From assembly GCF_000699445.3 (NCBI RefSeq), contig NC_067196.1:90739364-90803363 (forward strand): DNA of 64,000 nucleotides. Direction: 5' to 3'. This DNA comes from Schistosoma haematobium (Eukaryota > Platyhelminthes > Trematoda > Strigeidida > Schistosomatidae). Of the stretch, positions 32,701-42,012 are shown piece by piece. The notes below the pieces were generated by a model. That model saw only the letters and a program-made list of their open reading frames with translations. It made no database searches and was not told the origin of the DNA. How positions within the stretch are numbered: the first letter of the stretch is position 1; every line of letters begins with the position of its first letter. The position numbers were made by a program, and so were the translations under genes.

Positions 32701-32768
32701 CGCGACTTCACTTAAATGAATGTAGAGTCCAAACACTCGAATCAGTACACGACTTAGGAATTAATTAA
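29733..32768 (+). CDS. LINE copy A ORF2: endonuclease and most of reverse transcriptase
   Basis: 1011 residues before a premature TAA. The N-terminal ~280 residues are low-complexity, Asn/Pro-rich. The apurinic-type endonuclease follows (ICLINARSICNKKTDLALFV, ISEAWTNSNI, RSDRLNGRGGGCLIY, GCVYRQPNA, ICGDFNMPEISW, GSDHNIVICSLN). RT motifs are SYTDGPDGIPSSML, NYRPINITSVVSRVMEKVV, FLDFKKAFDKVPHKRLL, GVIQGSVLGPLLFLMYINDI and YADDLKIVYS. All catalytic residues seen are intact. Copy A' has a tyrosine codon where this frame stops. Confidence 0.87.
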   Translation: MKIKGGKTKLMIPNRETRKIEPNCSIGIPRTVSRFSPLLSYNLPSTPPSCKKGGGLQRSKPSYTQTNENYQRNGHPNLPLKPKTINKNGNNRFLTPHPTYIPQDRNCNYSQKENFSYPLVPTHHITTAPMYNNSRNSSQLRVADPSHANVKSHNRGYESNHQDYFVNNHTLHSRPVQDFFGIRPLVTPLLKHIAQVISNHKFVSSVQFPPESTPTLSSWVNSPINFTSSFDTSPNKFSYRNTELMKNIQSLTSNSSYTREGYDDFIRNTLTHFNLVGHLLNICLINARSICNKKTDLALFVSIYQPSVIMISEAWTNSNISDRSISLDNYSLYRSDRLNGRGGGCLIYAHSSLNSLLCDMPELNKLKDSVWIVLKPSNSVTLLLGCVYRQPNASIDEIAVLSEVFTLASSLSFTGKLICGDFNMPEISWLPVKAPRRYESFIECLELGQWTQYVDCPTRHQNILDLVFTSGLIPNTLYIGKKFPGSDHNIVICSLNVKTTTDISKTVTLRRNYRKVDWNNFHNYLRSTNWRTFFTSRNTDTLTNIFYHNIKSIINNIAPLEYSKPTFSKDLYIPVSTRRRLQRHCARFHNLNDFSSLITMTEILVRTEAISKQKAVAQEERAVELNNNSSALTILLQNKLKRSKSRGSIFIKGKQVYEDPKLVIELFSEHFCFSLTNEKPFNDSEPIPVTPCEITNVEFSVQNISKAISTLKHSYTDGPDGIPSSMLKRGGDDMCVLLLKLFAISLSSACYPTAWKTTHIIPKIKTGPEANVENYRPINITSVVSRVMEKVVKAAVVQHLLTNNLLSTSQHGFLRSRSCDTCLVDYLNDITLKRDSGLLVSVLFLDFKKAFDKVPHKRLLVKLKSFGIHNPLYSWFASFLTERKQMVKYNDCLSSPRPITSGVIQGSVLGPLLFLMYINDICNTIEFGKPYLYADDLKIVYSYKPETLSESVSQIQKDLNNLTLWSEKWQLPFNLNKCGIMHFGKHPYKPRLHLNECRVQTLESVHDLGIN

Positions 32769-33401
32769 ACAGGAAGCCTGAACTTTGAAGAACTTGCCTC
32801 CTCTATTATTTCTAAATCTAGACGGCTAATTGGTTTTATAATGAAAAACTTTTTCACAACAGAGGGTAAACTTACTCTCTACAAAATATGTGTACGACCC
32901 ACCCTTGAATACTGCTCTTTTGTCTTCTCTAATATGAATATCGCAGACAAGATAAGAGTAGAAGATGTTCAAAGACGTTTCACACGTCAACTACTAGGAT
33001 GTAACTCGAATCTCGATTACACAGACAGATGTAAGCATCTATCTTTAGAACCTTTATGGCACCGTAGGCTAAAACACAATTTAATATTTCTCTACAAAGC
33101 GATATATGGGCTCTCCTTTCTAACCTCCTGCCCGACTATCACCCACGACCCAGCCTATAGACTTAGAAACAACGCATATACACTACTTACCGTAAAACAC
33201 CAAAAACAAATGCGTTGTAAGTTCTTCACAGTACGGTACAGTTTATTGTGGAACAGGCTGCCAATGCCTATCCGTAACTGTGATACGTTTACCAGATTCA
33301 AAAAGCTAATAACCCTATTTCTAGACTCCAAAGAGCTTCAACATTACCTTGAACTCCCGCCCACCGATGAGGCACTTTATTATGGACCGCCTAGTATCTA
33401 G
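32769..33401 (+). pseudogene. LINE copy A ORF2 C-terminus after the premature stop
   Basis: Same frame as ORF2. The open part from 32841 gives MKNFFTTEGKLTLYKICVRP, TLEYCSFVFSNMNIADKIR, VEDVQRRFTRQLLG and the conserved RLKHNLIFLYKAIYGLS end module. It would need read-through of the TAA at 32766-32768 to be made. Confidence 0.82.
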
Positions 33402-34920
33402 AAAGAACAAAATTCCAACAAGTTCGACTGTTACTAATATGAATATAACCAAATCACAGGATATATGGCTTATCCTTTCCTATTATTCATTGTTTATTAA
33501 TCATGACTTCATGCTCCTAACCCTAGCTTTCAGTCCCCAAATCTCTACAGGTTAAATGTACATTATTCTTCCTAAAAGTCATGCTTTTTTTTTCTACTGC
33601 AAGTAGACAGATAGCTCAATCTTATGGATGCTGATCTACTAAGGCCGATCATTCAAAGCTCAAAATTTGGCCACAAAGTCTTGTGAGTTTCTCAATGTCT
33701 TATTTTTTTTTACCCTAAAGTCTTTTTCTTTTTTTTTCTACAATTTTATACCCTCTCATATCTTTTGATTTACTATTAATCCTTACTTCTTTAAACCATT
33801 AGTTATTTTCATAGCAGTGTGATATACTATATGGACGTCTAACCCATAAAACAGAATTTTTAAATATCTGATTTGCTTGTAACATGGACCTAGTAGAGAC
33901 AGTGTATTCCAACTATGTACTTTGATTAAAGCATTAATCATACTTACCACAAACGTAGGAGAGCCTAACATCACAAAAGGAGGGAGGGTGGCGTTACTGA
34001 CCAGCAAACATGAAGGTGGGGAGATAACTTCAATCCACCCATGTCTGTAGGGCAGAACATTTTGTTTAATTACGGCTCCTTATGGTTTAGTGGGATGTCA
34101 CGGACTTAAGGTATTGAAGCTGATTTATCACGCAAAATACCTCTTTAAATCGTGTTACGAACGTTAAATTGGTTTCACTTCCTACTCAGAAATCCTATTA
34201 CAAGCAAACTAGACAATTCGCTAATATACGAAGCCTACTCAAGACCCTATAAAACCTTAAAAAAACGAAAGGGGCTCTAATAGCTTCGATAATAAAAGGA
34301 AGATAGCCAGTTGTATATCACAATACTGTTTCTAGCACTATATTTTATTTTATAATCACACATAATCTTATACTCTCAGCTCTTTTCCGAGTCGCCTCCA
34401 TTTGTCAGTTGTATGTCCACTCACACCTTGCTAAAGCTTATTTTCTTTAACCTATTAAAATGCTCTTTCTTAACAAATACCTTAATAAAAGGAAATTAGA
34501 CTGAGTAATCATACCTTAAACATTCCTACATGAATATTGGCTACTCTGCCTCTCGTGTTTTCTTTTACTTCCTCCCTCTTTCAGCTCCCTTGAGATATGG
34601 AACAGGTTACTTCATCCTGCACCATCCTTAAAGCCTTGGATATCCCAAAGGGACATAAGGTTGCGATTTCTAGAAGCTCATACCTTCAATGGACCTATTC
34701 TTGATCGTCAGTCGCACATTCGCAACGCAACTCTCGTGAAGCGCGCCAACTGTAGTACTGATTAAAACAATCTACATTCATGTCTTATAAATTTTCAACC
34801 CAGCTATGTAATTTAATACAGTGTATATTGTATCATTTGTATCAATTTGATCTTGCCTGTAAACTGGCATGCCTCATGTAACAAACTGTTATTTGAGAAT
34901 AAATTATTATTATTATTATT
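33402..34920 (+). other. LINE copy A 3' UTR and (ATT)n tail
   Basis: 1.5-kb untranslated region ending in ATTTGAGAATAAATT(ATT)n at 34903-34920. The same region, inverted, is at 864-2400 with a few differences. The microsatellite end is typical of CR1-group LINEs. Open frames inside are chance. Confidence 0.8.
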
Positions 34921-35307
34921 GTCGAGAAGTGGTTGATAGAGTGGATCTATCATATGCTTAACTGTAAGTAGGGATACTCTGCAACCAGTAAAAGAAGTTA
35001 CGCAAATGGACAAATTAGTGTTTCCGTCTACTAGCCTCCGTTTCTGAGTGTCGATGATCAGATTGTGGTGTTGTAGAAGGTCCATACCAATGATTGGTAT
35101 AGAAACATCTGCAACAACGAAGATCCAGTGAATGGGTTTGCGTAAACCCACGTTAAGGTAAACGTACCTTTTGCCATACGTAGCGATCGGTTTTCCGTTT
35201 GCCGCCTGTAAGTTCAGAGCCGATTCTTGAAGCCGATCGTTGGGATTCGCTGGGAGAACGCTAACGTCTGCGCCAGTATCGACGAGGTAGTGAACTCTCG
35301 TTGTCAC
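34921..35307 (-). pseudogene. Gypsy aspartic protease, copy G1
   Basis: Begins MTTRVHYLVDTGADVSVLPA, with the catalytic DTGA, then VADVSIPIIGMDLLQHHNLI, with the conserved IIGxDLL flap. After residue ~128 the LINE insertion starts (34920 downward), so the protease-RT junction is destroyed. Confidence 0.85.
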
Positions 35308-35399
35308 ATCTGTGACGTATAACAGACGGCTATGTTCGCCGGCTACGGTTGACGTTAACGCGTGCCGGCTTCGAAGTTTCCCGAATTGTTTTTCGAATC

Positions 35400-35600
35400 A
35401 GTCGGTTTCGTGTTGGGAAAATTGCAGGGTTTTCTGCAATTTCTGGAAAACTTTCCATACTGGTTATGATACCAGCACCAGTCGGGGTTATCTGTCTCTC
35501 GTGGTCTAGAAACAGATCGCTTACGAGAAATGCTTCTACGTGGTGTGCGCGATCTCTTACGGTCGTTCGAAGACTAAGATAACGCGTGAGTATGTGACAT
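35400..35600 (-). pseudogene. Gypsy gag zinc-knuckle region, copy G1
   Basis: Minus-strand reading includes NPDWCWYHNQYGKFSRNC followed by RKPC, a C-x2-H-x9-C-x3-C knuckle as in CHCC-type gags of schistosome Gypsy elements. It is out of frame with the main gag frame because of a one-base change in an A-run near 35638. Confidence 0.75.
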
Positions 35601-35607
35601 AAGTCCG

Positions 35608-36180
35608 TTATATCATTCTGAGTCGTGTGAGGCTTTTTTTGACTGAAAATACCTTGGTAGTAGATTTCGTAATTTCTAGAATGCGGTCAGCAGATGCAGC
35701 TAGCTCGTCTAAGTCGTTGTTCTGGAACGAGACCAGAACTGCTTGCACCTGTTGGGGAAGTTTTGACAAGAAGAGTTGTTTGAATAGACCTTCGTCGAAA
35801 CTTCTTGGGCCTATAACCTCTCTCATCCGTTGCAACATGTCTGTCGCAGAACCGTGTTGCAAGTCGATGTTATTGAAGAGTTGATCTAACCTTTGTCGAT
35901 CGGTTAGATCTCGTTTAAGAATCGAGCGTTTTAAGATTTCGTAAAGATCGGGAACATCACTAGTAAACATACCAGGTGTTACGTACCTGTTGAATTCGCG
36001 CGGTAGTGCCTTGACTACTGCGAGGAATCGTGCACGTGTGTCGATCACGCCGTGCTCGGAGAAGTCGGCTTTTGAGTAGCGAAACCAGGCTTCGATGTTG
36101 TCGGGCCAGAAAGGCATCAGTTGAAACGACGGTGGGGACAAGGTCTTAAGCTTGAGTACTTTAGGTGTCTGTTCAGTCAT
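35608..36180 (-). pseudogene. Gypsy gag, copy G1
   Basis: 190-residue frame starting MTEQTPKVLKLKTLSPPSFQ, with LMPFWPDNIEAWFRYSKADF and a capsid-like helical region (RQRLDQLFNNIDLQHGSATD, LFKQLFLSKLPQQVQAVLVS). It ends early because the A-run in the FSVKK stretch is one base shorter than in the related fragment at the right end of the window. The structural protein would package element RNA. Confidence 0.82.
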
Positions 36181-36341
36181 GATGAAATATGAAGTACGAT
36201 AATGAACGAGGGGAAAATATATATATCCAGGAAAAAGTACGAAAAAAAATCACACTGTTTTAAAAAAAATAAAAAAATAAGGCAATGATATATAAAAATC
36301 TCAAAAAGGAACAGACTCACAGTTGCAATAAGGTGTACCAG

Positions 36342-36359
36342 ATCACGTCGGGCTCACCA
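36342..36359 (-). other. Gypsy G1 primer-binding site
   Basis: On the plus strand ATCACGTCGGGCTCACCA, one base before the LTR edge at 36361. It ends in CCA and equals the 3' end of a eukaryotic tRNA-Trp as I recall it (ATCACGTCGGGGTCACCA), with one mismatch. The tRNA identity is therefore probable, not proven. Confidence 0.65.
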
Positions 36360-36360
36360 T

Positions 36361-36683
36361 TGATGATGTCACAGGTATTCAGTGTTTGACAACGCTTCTA
36401 CCAGTAACACCTTCTAATGTATTTCGTTCCCACCCTGAGAAATCAAAAGACAGAGTCGGGGAGATCGGAAGAGTATATTTGGCGATGACCAATATATCGG
36501 AATTCTCAGACCTAATCTGGCTAGCGATTGCAATTGATGTTGAGCACGACGTTACCACACGTGATCTGGTGCGGATGCCTGACCGAGCGCCTTCAGCTAG
36601 ATGAGTCCACTAAAACATATGGTCAGCATCCAATGTCGAAAACTTACAGAGCTATTTATTTTGGGGATTTATTTACCACAACA
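36361..36683 (-). repeat. 5' LTR of Gypsy copy G1
   Basis: 323 bp, starting TGTTGTGGTAAATAAATC and ending CATCATCA on the minus strand. Highly similar to the other two LTRs, but 5 bases shorter and different at its first ~13 bases. Confidence 0.88.
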
Positions 36684-36778
36684 TACCAATTATTTTTCCA
36701 TTGTAGGCAAACTGATTCGGATCAATATGCTCTTTTATCACAGGATGAGGTGGAAGTACTAATAATTTTTCCATCGTA
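36684..36778 (-). pseudogene. LINE family B fragment flanking Gypsy G1, with local duplication
   Basis: Contains the ATGGAAAAATTATTAGTACTTCC start of the truncated B fragment. It then runs through CCGAATCAGTTTGCCTAC and restarts at AATGGAAAAATAATTGGTA immediately before the LTR. About 75 bp is thus present twice on the host side, whereas the inverted arm at 62888 has it once. Confidence 0.7.
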
Positions 36779-37626
36779 GACATTAACAATGTAGGATATT
36801 CGTAGGTTATTAGTGTTCGACCATAGATGTCTTCGAAGCATTGTTTGCGTATTCTTGCACCATCTAGTAAGCGATCCCTGGGTTTGGGACAGAGTATCAG
36901 GCAAATATGGAGAATCGATTGATGAGGTAGTAAATGTTAACCGAGGTGATTGAAACATGTATTATGTATGCTTAACTCCCGTCTACCCTGACGGGCGATG
37001 TAGGCCGGAAGAAAGCTAGTAGGGAGAAATAAAATACGGCATCAGTCCATGAAGTTACTGACGGTTGAATTGAGGCGTAGACTACTCGGTTTGGAGCGTC
37101 GTTATTATCGTAAGTAATGGTTCAAGTCTCTAAGTGACATGGTTCAAAATTGTTTGAAATTATGCATGTACATCCACTCCTTGTCCTCCCTTAGATGCTA
37201 AGTTTCTAAATTCCTCATGAATTTCTTTACTTCGATAATCTGATTCATTTTTTCGATGCCTAATCTTTTGTATTGCTACTATTACTGTTACTGTCTCTAC
37301 TACTCTTGGACTTGCTCAGAAAATTCCATTTCGCTGTGTTAACGAGGTAATGGCAAATTGAACCGGATTTTACGTCACACTTGACCGACTGACTGAATTG
37401 AACAAGTCGATGCAGTAACCATGTACAAGATTTTAATGCTTGAGTGCGAGCCACTCATCGGTTGTTATTTAAGTGATTATAGGTTAATATGTCAAACTCA
37501 ATCATGACCACTTGATAAATCACTGAAATGCAAACTCGAGTAACTTGAACCTTACTCTCGAATCAACTAGCAGTCCAGTTCACTTGAAACTGAATAAAAT
37601 GGAGTTAATTTACAATCAAATTATTT
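36779..37626. repeat. Inverted-repeat arm segment (pairs with 62034-62887)
   Basis: Non-element sequence present inverted at 62034-62887 with few differences. No gene was recognised. The segment is the original landing ground for the B fragment, the Gypsy and the full B element. Confidence 0.75.
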
Positions 37627-37840
37627 GGCGGCCTGCTTGAATATCTGGGCTACCTGTTTCTGCCATCTGATTATTTCAACAAGCTATCTGTTTTTTCATT
37701 TGTTTTAATTTATAATTATGTCCATTAATCGCATAACCTATTCAGGCGCTTTTATGAAAAGCCTACGACCTTCCGCTGCACAAGTGACGAAAAAGTACTA
37801 TAAAAGGCATCGTGGTGGTTGGTAATATGCGTTAAAGAGA

Positions 37841-38443
37841 ATGAACATTAATCATATGTCGATCCCCGAGCTACTAAATTCTAACTGCCGATCACTAATC
37901 AACAAAGTGGACTATCTTCAATTCTCACTTAATCAAAATACGTATCGTAATTGTGGTGTCATCACAGTTCAAGAATCTTGGTTGAATGATTTACAGGATG
38001 ACTGCCTTGTATCACTACGTGATTTCAAAATTTATCGTCAGGATCGATTGAACAATAAAAAGAGGTGTGGTGGCGGTGTAGCTACGTTTGTAAACATAAA
38101 CTGGTGTCCATCTTCGTTTGTGTGTTTTAAGTTTTCAAATGATTTTATCGACTGTCTAACTCTAAGATGTCGTCCAAAACATCTGAATAAATACAAATAT
38201 GTTTACGTGACGAATATCTACGTGACTCCAGATTGCACATCATCTGCACTATCTGTTTTTGCTGATGAATTCACTGAGTTCGCTGTTACTGCCTTCAGTG
38301 ATTCACTTTCAGTTGTATGTGGTGATTTCAATCCACATGGCTGTAGCTTTCTTACGTCACTAGGTCACCAAAATGTAGTGGATTTTCCTACCCATTTGGA
38401 TGCTCATTTAGACTTCGTCTTCATTAATGATGTGGGTATATAG
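37841..38443 (+). pseudogene. Family B endonuclease domain
   Basis: 200-residue frame with LLNSNCRSLINKVDYLQFSL, VITVQESWLNDL, YRQDRLNNKKRCGGGVATFV, YVTNIYVTPDCTSS and VVCGDFNPHGCS, that is, an apurinic-type endonuclease. It ends in a stop after FVFINDVGI, before the SDH motif (near 38475), which lies in another frame. It is separated from the RT by ~380 bp of broken frame. Confidence 0.82.
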
Positions 38444-38825
38444 GCGACTCGTAAACGTGCTCCATTGTCTAGCTCGGATCACTGTATAACTCGTATTCTA
38501 CCTAAAGTATATGGAAAGCATGGGAAGAGTACACTCTCACATCAAACCAAGAAAGTCAAATATAGGAGTTACTCAGAAGAAAATATCCGAAATCTGAAAA
38601 ACATGTTTCATACGACTAACTGAGAATTATTTACAGATGACTCACTGGAAAACACAACTGATGTTATCACTTGTTAACTTAAATTCTGTCTTGATATTTT
38701 TTTTCCACTGAAACCATTTTTGTAAGTTTTGATGGACTTACATCTTTACAACTAAAACGACTACGGAGGGTGAAGTTCGTCAGCTAAATGGTCTGATAAA
38801 CCTAGAGATTAGACGTCTCAACTGT

Positions 38826-40472
38826 ATGTTTACTCAAAAGCTCTTATCTTGCAAAAACTCTCCAAGTATGTGGAAATTCTTTAAAGAACTTACAGGTGAC
38901 AGAAAGTTTAGAATTGATAACCAGCTGAATGTTAGTGACTTAAATAAGTCTTTTGTACGTCAGTCATCTGATGTGATGCTCCCTCTATCCACGGGTTTAA
39001 AAACTAGCTGTGTTCCTACTTTCACTGAAACTGATGTACGAGGATGTCTCCAGTCGCTTAATTCATCTCGATGTTTGGGACCTGATGGTATCCCAAACAT
39101 CCTTTTTAAAAAATGTGCTGACGTTCTCTGTCATCCGTTCACAATTATATTTAACAGATGCTTCTCATCTAATCTCATACCGAAAGTGTGGAGAAGGATG
39201 AAGATAATTCCTGTACCCAAGAAAGCATTTGGTGATAAGAATGTAAAATTTAGACCTATTGCAATAACTTCACCCTTCCTCAAAACCATGGAAAAATTAT
39301 TAATTCTTCCACTTCAGCCTGCGATAAAAGAGCATACTGACCCATACCAGTTTGCATACAGGCGCAAAAGAAGCACTTTAGATGCTGTTGCAGTTCTGCA
39401 TCACAACATAGTGTTCAACTTAGAAAAGGGTAAGAAGTATGTTCGATGTACTTTTCTGGACTATACTTCAGCTTTTGACTCTATACCAAGACAACGATTA
39501 CTTAACAAGTTAATCAGCATCAACACTGACAGCTGGATAACCAACTGGCTATGTTCCTACCTCTCTGGAAGGGAACAATACACTGTGTTTGGACGAAAGT
39601 GTTCAGAGTCTCTACTGTCTCATAAAGGTGTACCACAAGGAGTTGTTCTCTCACCTCTTCTTTTCTCTTTTTTTCTGCCATCTTCCACAGAAAACACTTT
39701 TGTGAAGTATGCGGATGACCTCACTGTATGTATGCCTATATCTTCCTCTTTACATCCCATAGAAATGAATGAGTTCTTGTCTCGTATTGATTGTTGGTCT
39801 GTTGGTAATGGTCTCATACTTAATCCGTCTAAATGTCAAGCTGTTAACTTTAGCATGAGACATAAACGGAATATAAACACTATTTTGAGATCCCATAGTG
39901 CTTGTACCATCGGAGACTCTTTGATAAACTCAGTGTCGAAGGTCAATTATCTTGGTGTCACCTTTTCCTCTGATCTGTCTTGGTCTTCCCACGTTTTATC
40001 GTTATCGAAGAAGGTTTTCCGTCTGACCTATTACATAAAGAGATTGCATGCTCTTGGAATTACTCGTCATTTACTCTTACAATTTGTCAATTCTTGCATA
40101 CTACCTATTATTCTTTACTGTTCGCTATTATTCTTTCCCGGGCATTTCAGAAAAGACTTTGCTGTATTGCGAAGAGTGCTGAAGGCAGTTAGCAAGGTGT
40201 GTGGTGTATCTTTCGAGGTCATAATTAATATGGTTGTGGATAGACATTTAAAATCATGCAAACTCCTGGCAGGTGTCATTTTATCAGATACTAGCCATCC
40301 CCTTCACTCTTATCTTTCTCCTTGTATATCTTCTGGTAGAACGAGACGTAATTACATTAAAATCCATGCACGCAAGCAAAAGTACAAATGTTCTATAATA
40401 CCTTATCTAGCAAATATACTCTGTGACGAACAGGTTGTTAGAGTTAACCTAGGCAATAACCTGCATTCTTAA
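38826..40472 (+). CDS. Family B reverse transcriptase
   Basis: 548-residue open frame. Motifs: SRCLGPDGIPNILFKKCADV, FRPIAITSPFLKTMEKLL, FAYRRKRSTLDAVAVLHHN, FLDYTSAFDSIPRQRLLNKL, GVPQGVVLSPLLFSFF, VKYADDLTVCM and a C-terminal module (KVNYLGVTFSSDLSWSSHVL, RVLKAVSKVCGVSFEV). All catalytic residues (first Asp of LDY, YADD) are present. The domain is complete, but the element's endonuclease frame is broken, so autonomous movement is unlikely. Confidence 0.87.
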   Translation: MFTQKLLSCKNSPSMWKFFKELTGDRKFRIDNQLNVSDLNKSFVRQSSDVMLPLSTGLKTSCVPTFTETDVRGCLQSLNSSRCLGPDGIPNILFKKCADVLCHPFTIIFNRCFSSNLIPKVWRRMKIIPVPKKAFGDKNVKFRPIAITSPFLKTMEKLLILPLQPAIKEHTDPYQFAYRRKRSTLDAVAVLHHNIVFNLEKGKKYVRCTFLDYTSAFDSIPRQRLLNKLISINTDSWITNWLCSYLSGREQYTVFGRKCSESLLSHKGVPQGVVLSPLLFSFFLPSSTENTFVKYADDLTVCMPISSSLHPIEMNEFLSRIDCWSVGNGLILNPSKCQAVNFSMRHKRNINTILRSHSACTIGDSLINSVSKVNYLGVTFSSDLSWSSHVLSLSKKVFRLTYYIKRLHALGITRHLLLQFVNSCILPIILYCSLLFFPGHFRKDFAVLRRVLKAVSKVCGVSFEVIINMVVDRHLKSCKLLAGVILSDTSHPLHSYLSPCISSGRTRRNYIKIHARKQKYKCSIIPYLANILCDEQVVRVNLGNNLHS

Positions 40473-40582
40473 CATGACTTTAATTTCAAATGTTGTACTG
40501 TTTTTCAGATTTTTTTTTAACTTTATTTTTCTTGTCTTTGTTACTATTTTTGTTTGCATAAGTAACTTGTTGAAATACCCTG
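40084..40582 (+). repeat. 499-bp direct repeat, left copy (filled site)
   Basis: Identical, as far as read, to 43491-43989. This copy is followed by the Gypsy LTR (GAAATACCC|TGATGATG). Confidence 0.9.
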
Positions 40583-40908
40583 ATGATGTCACAGGTATTC
40601 AGTGTTTCACAACGCTTCTACCAGTAACACCTTCTAATATGTTTCGTTCCCACCAAGAGAAATCAAAAGACAGAGTCGAGGAGATCGGAAGAGTATATTT
40701 GGCGATGACCAATATACCGGGATCCTCTGACCTTATCTGGCTAGCGATTGTGGTTGATGTTGAGCACGGCGTTACCACACGTGATCTGGTGCGGATGCCT
40801 GACCGAGCGCCTTCAGCTAGATGAGTCCACTAAAACATATGGTCAGCATCCAATGTCGAAAACTTACAGAGCTATTTATTTTAGGGATTTATTTACCGCT
40901 ACAGATCA
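40581..40908 (-). repeat. 3' LTR of Gypsy copy G2
   Basis: 328 bp, TGATCTGTAGCGG ... CATCATCA, same length as the 3' LTR of G1. It is followed on the internal side by the polypurine tract AGGGGGGGAG (40909-40918). Confidence 0.9.
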
Positions 40909-41355
40909 CTCCCCCCCTAGTGGGGCAGTGACGGCCCTAAGACGTGGCCAGCCAGAAGTTTAAACCCAACGAGTTTGTCGTTGGTAAACACTCTTCTGAT
41001 AGCTTACTAAATTTAGCAGCGTCTGGTCGTCTTTCCTTACTATATGGGACGGAGGTACAACATAGTAAAAAAAAAGAAAATGTACAATGAAAATTTCGAC
41101 TCCTCATAAACGTCATCGTTCTTTTCCAGCCGTCCTGGAAAAGAAAAAAGAAAATGTAAGTGCATGTCGAAAATACACTCGTATATGCGTAAAAACACAA
41201 TGTCGGCGAAAAAATGGAAAATAAACTCAAGCACACGTAATAGCGTTAAAAAATTGTTTTTTTTGTTTTTTTTTTTTTAATAGAAATAAAAATATATAAG
41301 CATATTAAAATTGTTTTTTTTCAAAAAAAAATAATATAAAATGTCGAGAAGTGCC

Positions 41356-42012
41356 TTACGTGCAATAGTCGTTTAAATGTTCTGGAAATCTCACCCTTCT
41401 TCCAGAACGCGTCGTTTTAAGTTTATTTTCGGATACTGTCGAAGTATCTTCGTGTGTGTTGGTTGTCGGATGAGGTATTATTAGTGTCTGAGTCGTGTCG
41501 TTCGATTGTACCGAAGGAAAATCGACGTGGATAGGATTTCCTTCTAAATACGCTGCTTTTAAGCGATCGATGCTGATGCTATCGTTGGTTCCGTTCTTAT
41601 CGACTATATAGTACTTAGATTCACGTTGAAGAACGTTGAAGGGTCCTTCGTATGCTGATTCGAATGGTCGTCGATGCGAGTCTCGACGAATGAAAACGTG
41701 TGTACTATATGGTAAGTCAGGTTGAACGAAAACATCAGTTGATTGAGGTCGAGTGGAAGCAGGTTTAACTGAACGCATTGCGTTTGTAAGCCTGTTCGTG
41801 TAGGAGGTTAGATCCATGTTCATTGAAGAGGACGAAGGATCCACGAATTCTCCTGGAAGTCGAAGTGTCGTTCCATAAACGAGTTGAGCCGCAGTGTATC
41901 CAATGTCAGCTTTCACTGCATTGCGGATACCTAGTAAGGCGAGTGGAAGAGCGTCGGTCCACTGTGAAACGTTTGCAGCTGATAGCGAAGCTTTCAGTTG
42001 TCGGTGAAAACT
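41356..42012 (-). pseudogene. Gypsy integrase C-terminal region, copy G2
   Basis: Resumes directly after the TAA at 42013-42015, as in copy G1. The open frame 41356-41916 contains TAAQLVYGTTLRLPGEFVDP and ends EHLNDYCT. Without read-through it has no start of its own. Confidence 0.78.

Larger units (their letters stand above)
27690..34920 (+). mobile_element. CR1-type LINE copy A, near full length, inside Gypsy G1
   Basis: About 7.2 kb, with a 5' leader (27690-28514), ORF1 (28515-29720), ORF2 (from 29733 to 33401, interrupted by one stop), a 1.5-kb 3' UTR and an (ATT)n tail (34903-34920). It lies opposite in orientation to the Gypsy element. No clear target-site duplication was found. Only one in-frame stop (32766-32768) separates ORF2 from being continuous, so the copy is young. 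The 3' half recurs, inverted, at 864-4352. Confidence 0.88.
24197..36683 (-). mobile_element. Boudicca-like Gypsy LTR retrotransposon, copy G1 (split by a LINE)
   Basis: Minus-strand LTR element with all landmarks: 5' LTR (36361-36683), primer-binding site, gag, protease, RT, RNase H, integrase, polypurine tract and 3' LTR (24197-24524). A CR1-type LINE (27690-34920) lies between protease and RT. Flanks read GGTA and AGTA, fitting a 4-bp target duplication with one later change. The 328-bp LTR and the gag zinc-knuckle type fit what I recall for Boudicca of S. mansoni; identity is unchecked. gag, RNase H and integrase frames are broken, so it is inactive. Confidence 0.88.

Noticed and set aside
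27676..34935. AAGTGGT present on both sides of LINE A as a possible target duplication.
   Set aside because: The repeats do not abut the element ends cleanly (6 and 3 extra bases), so they may be chance.
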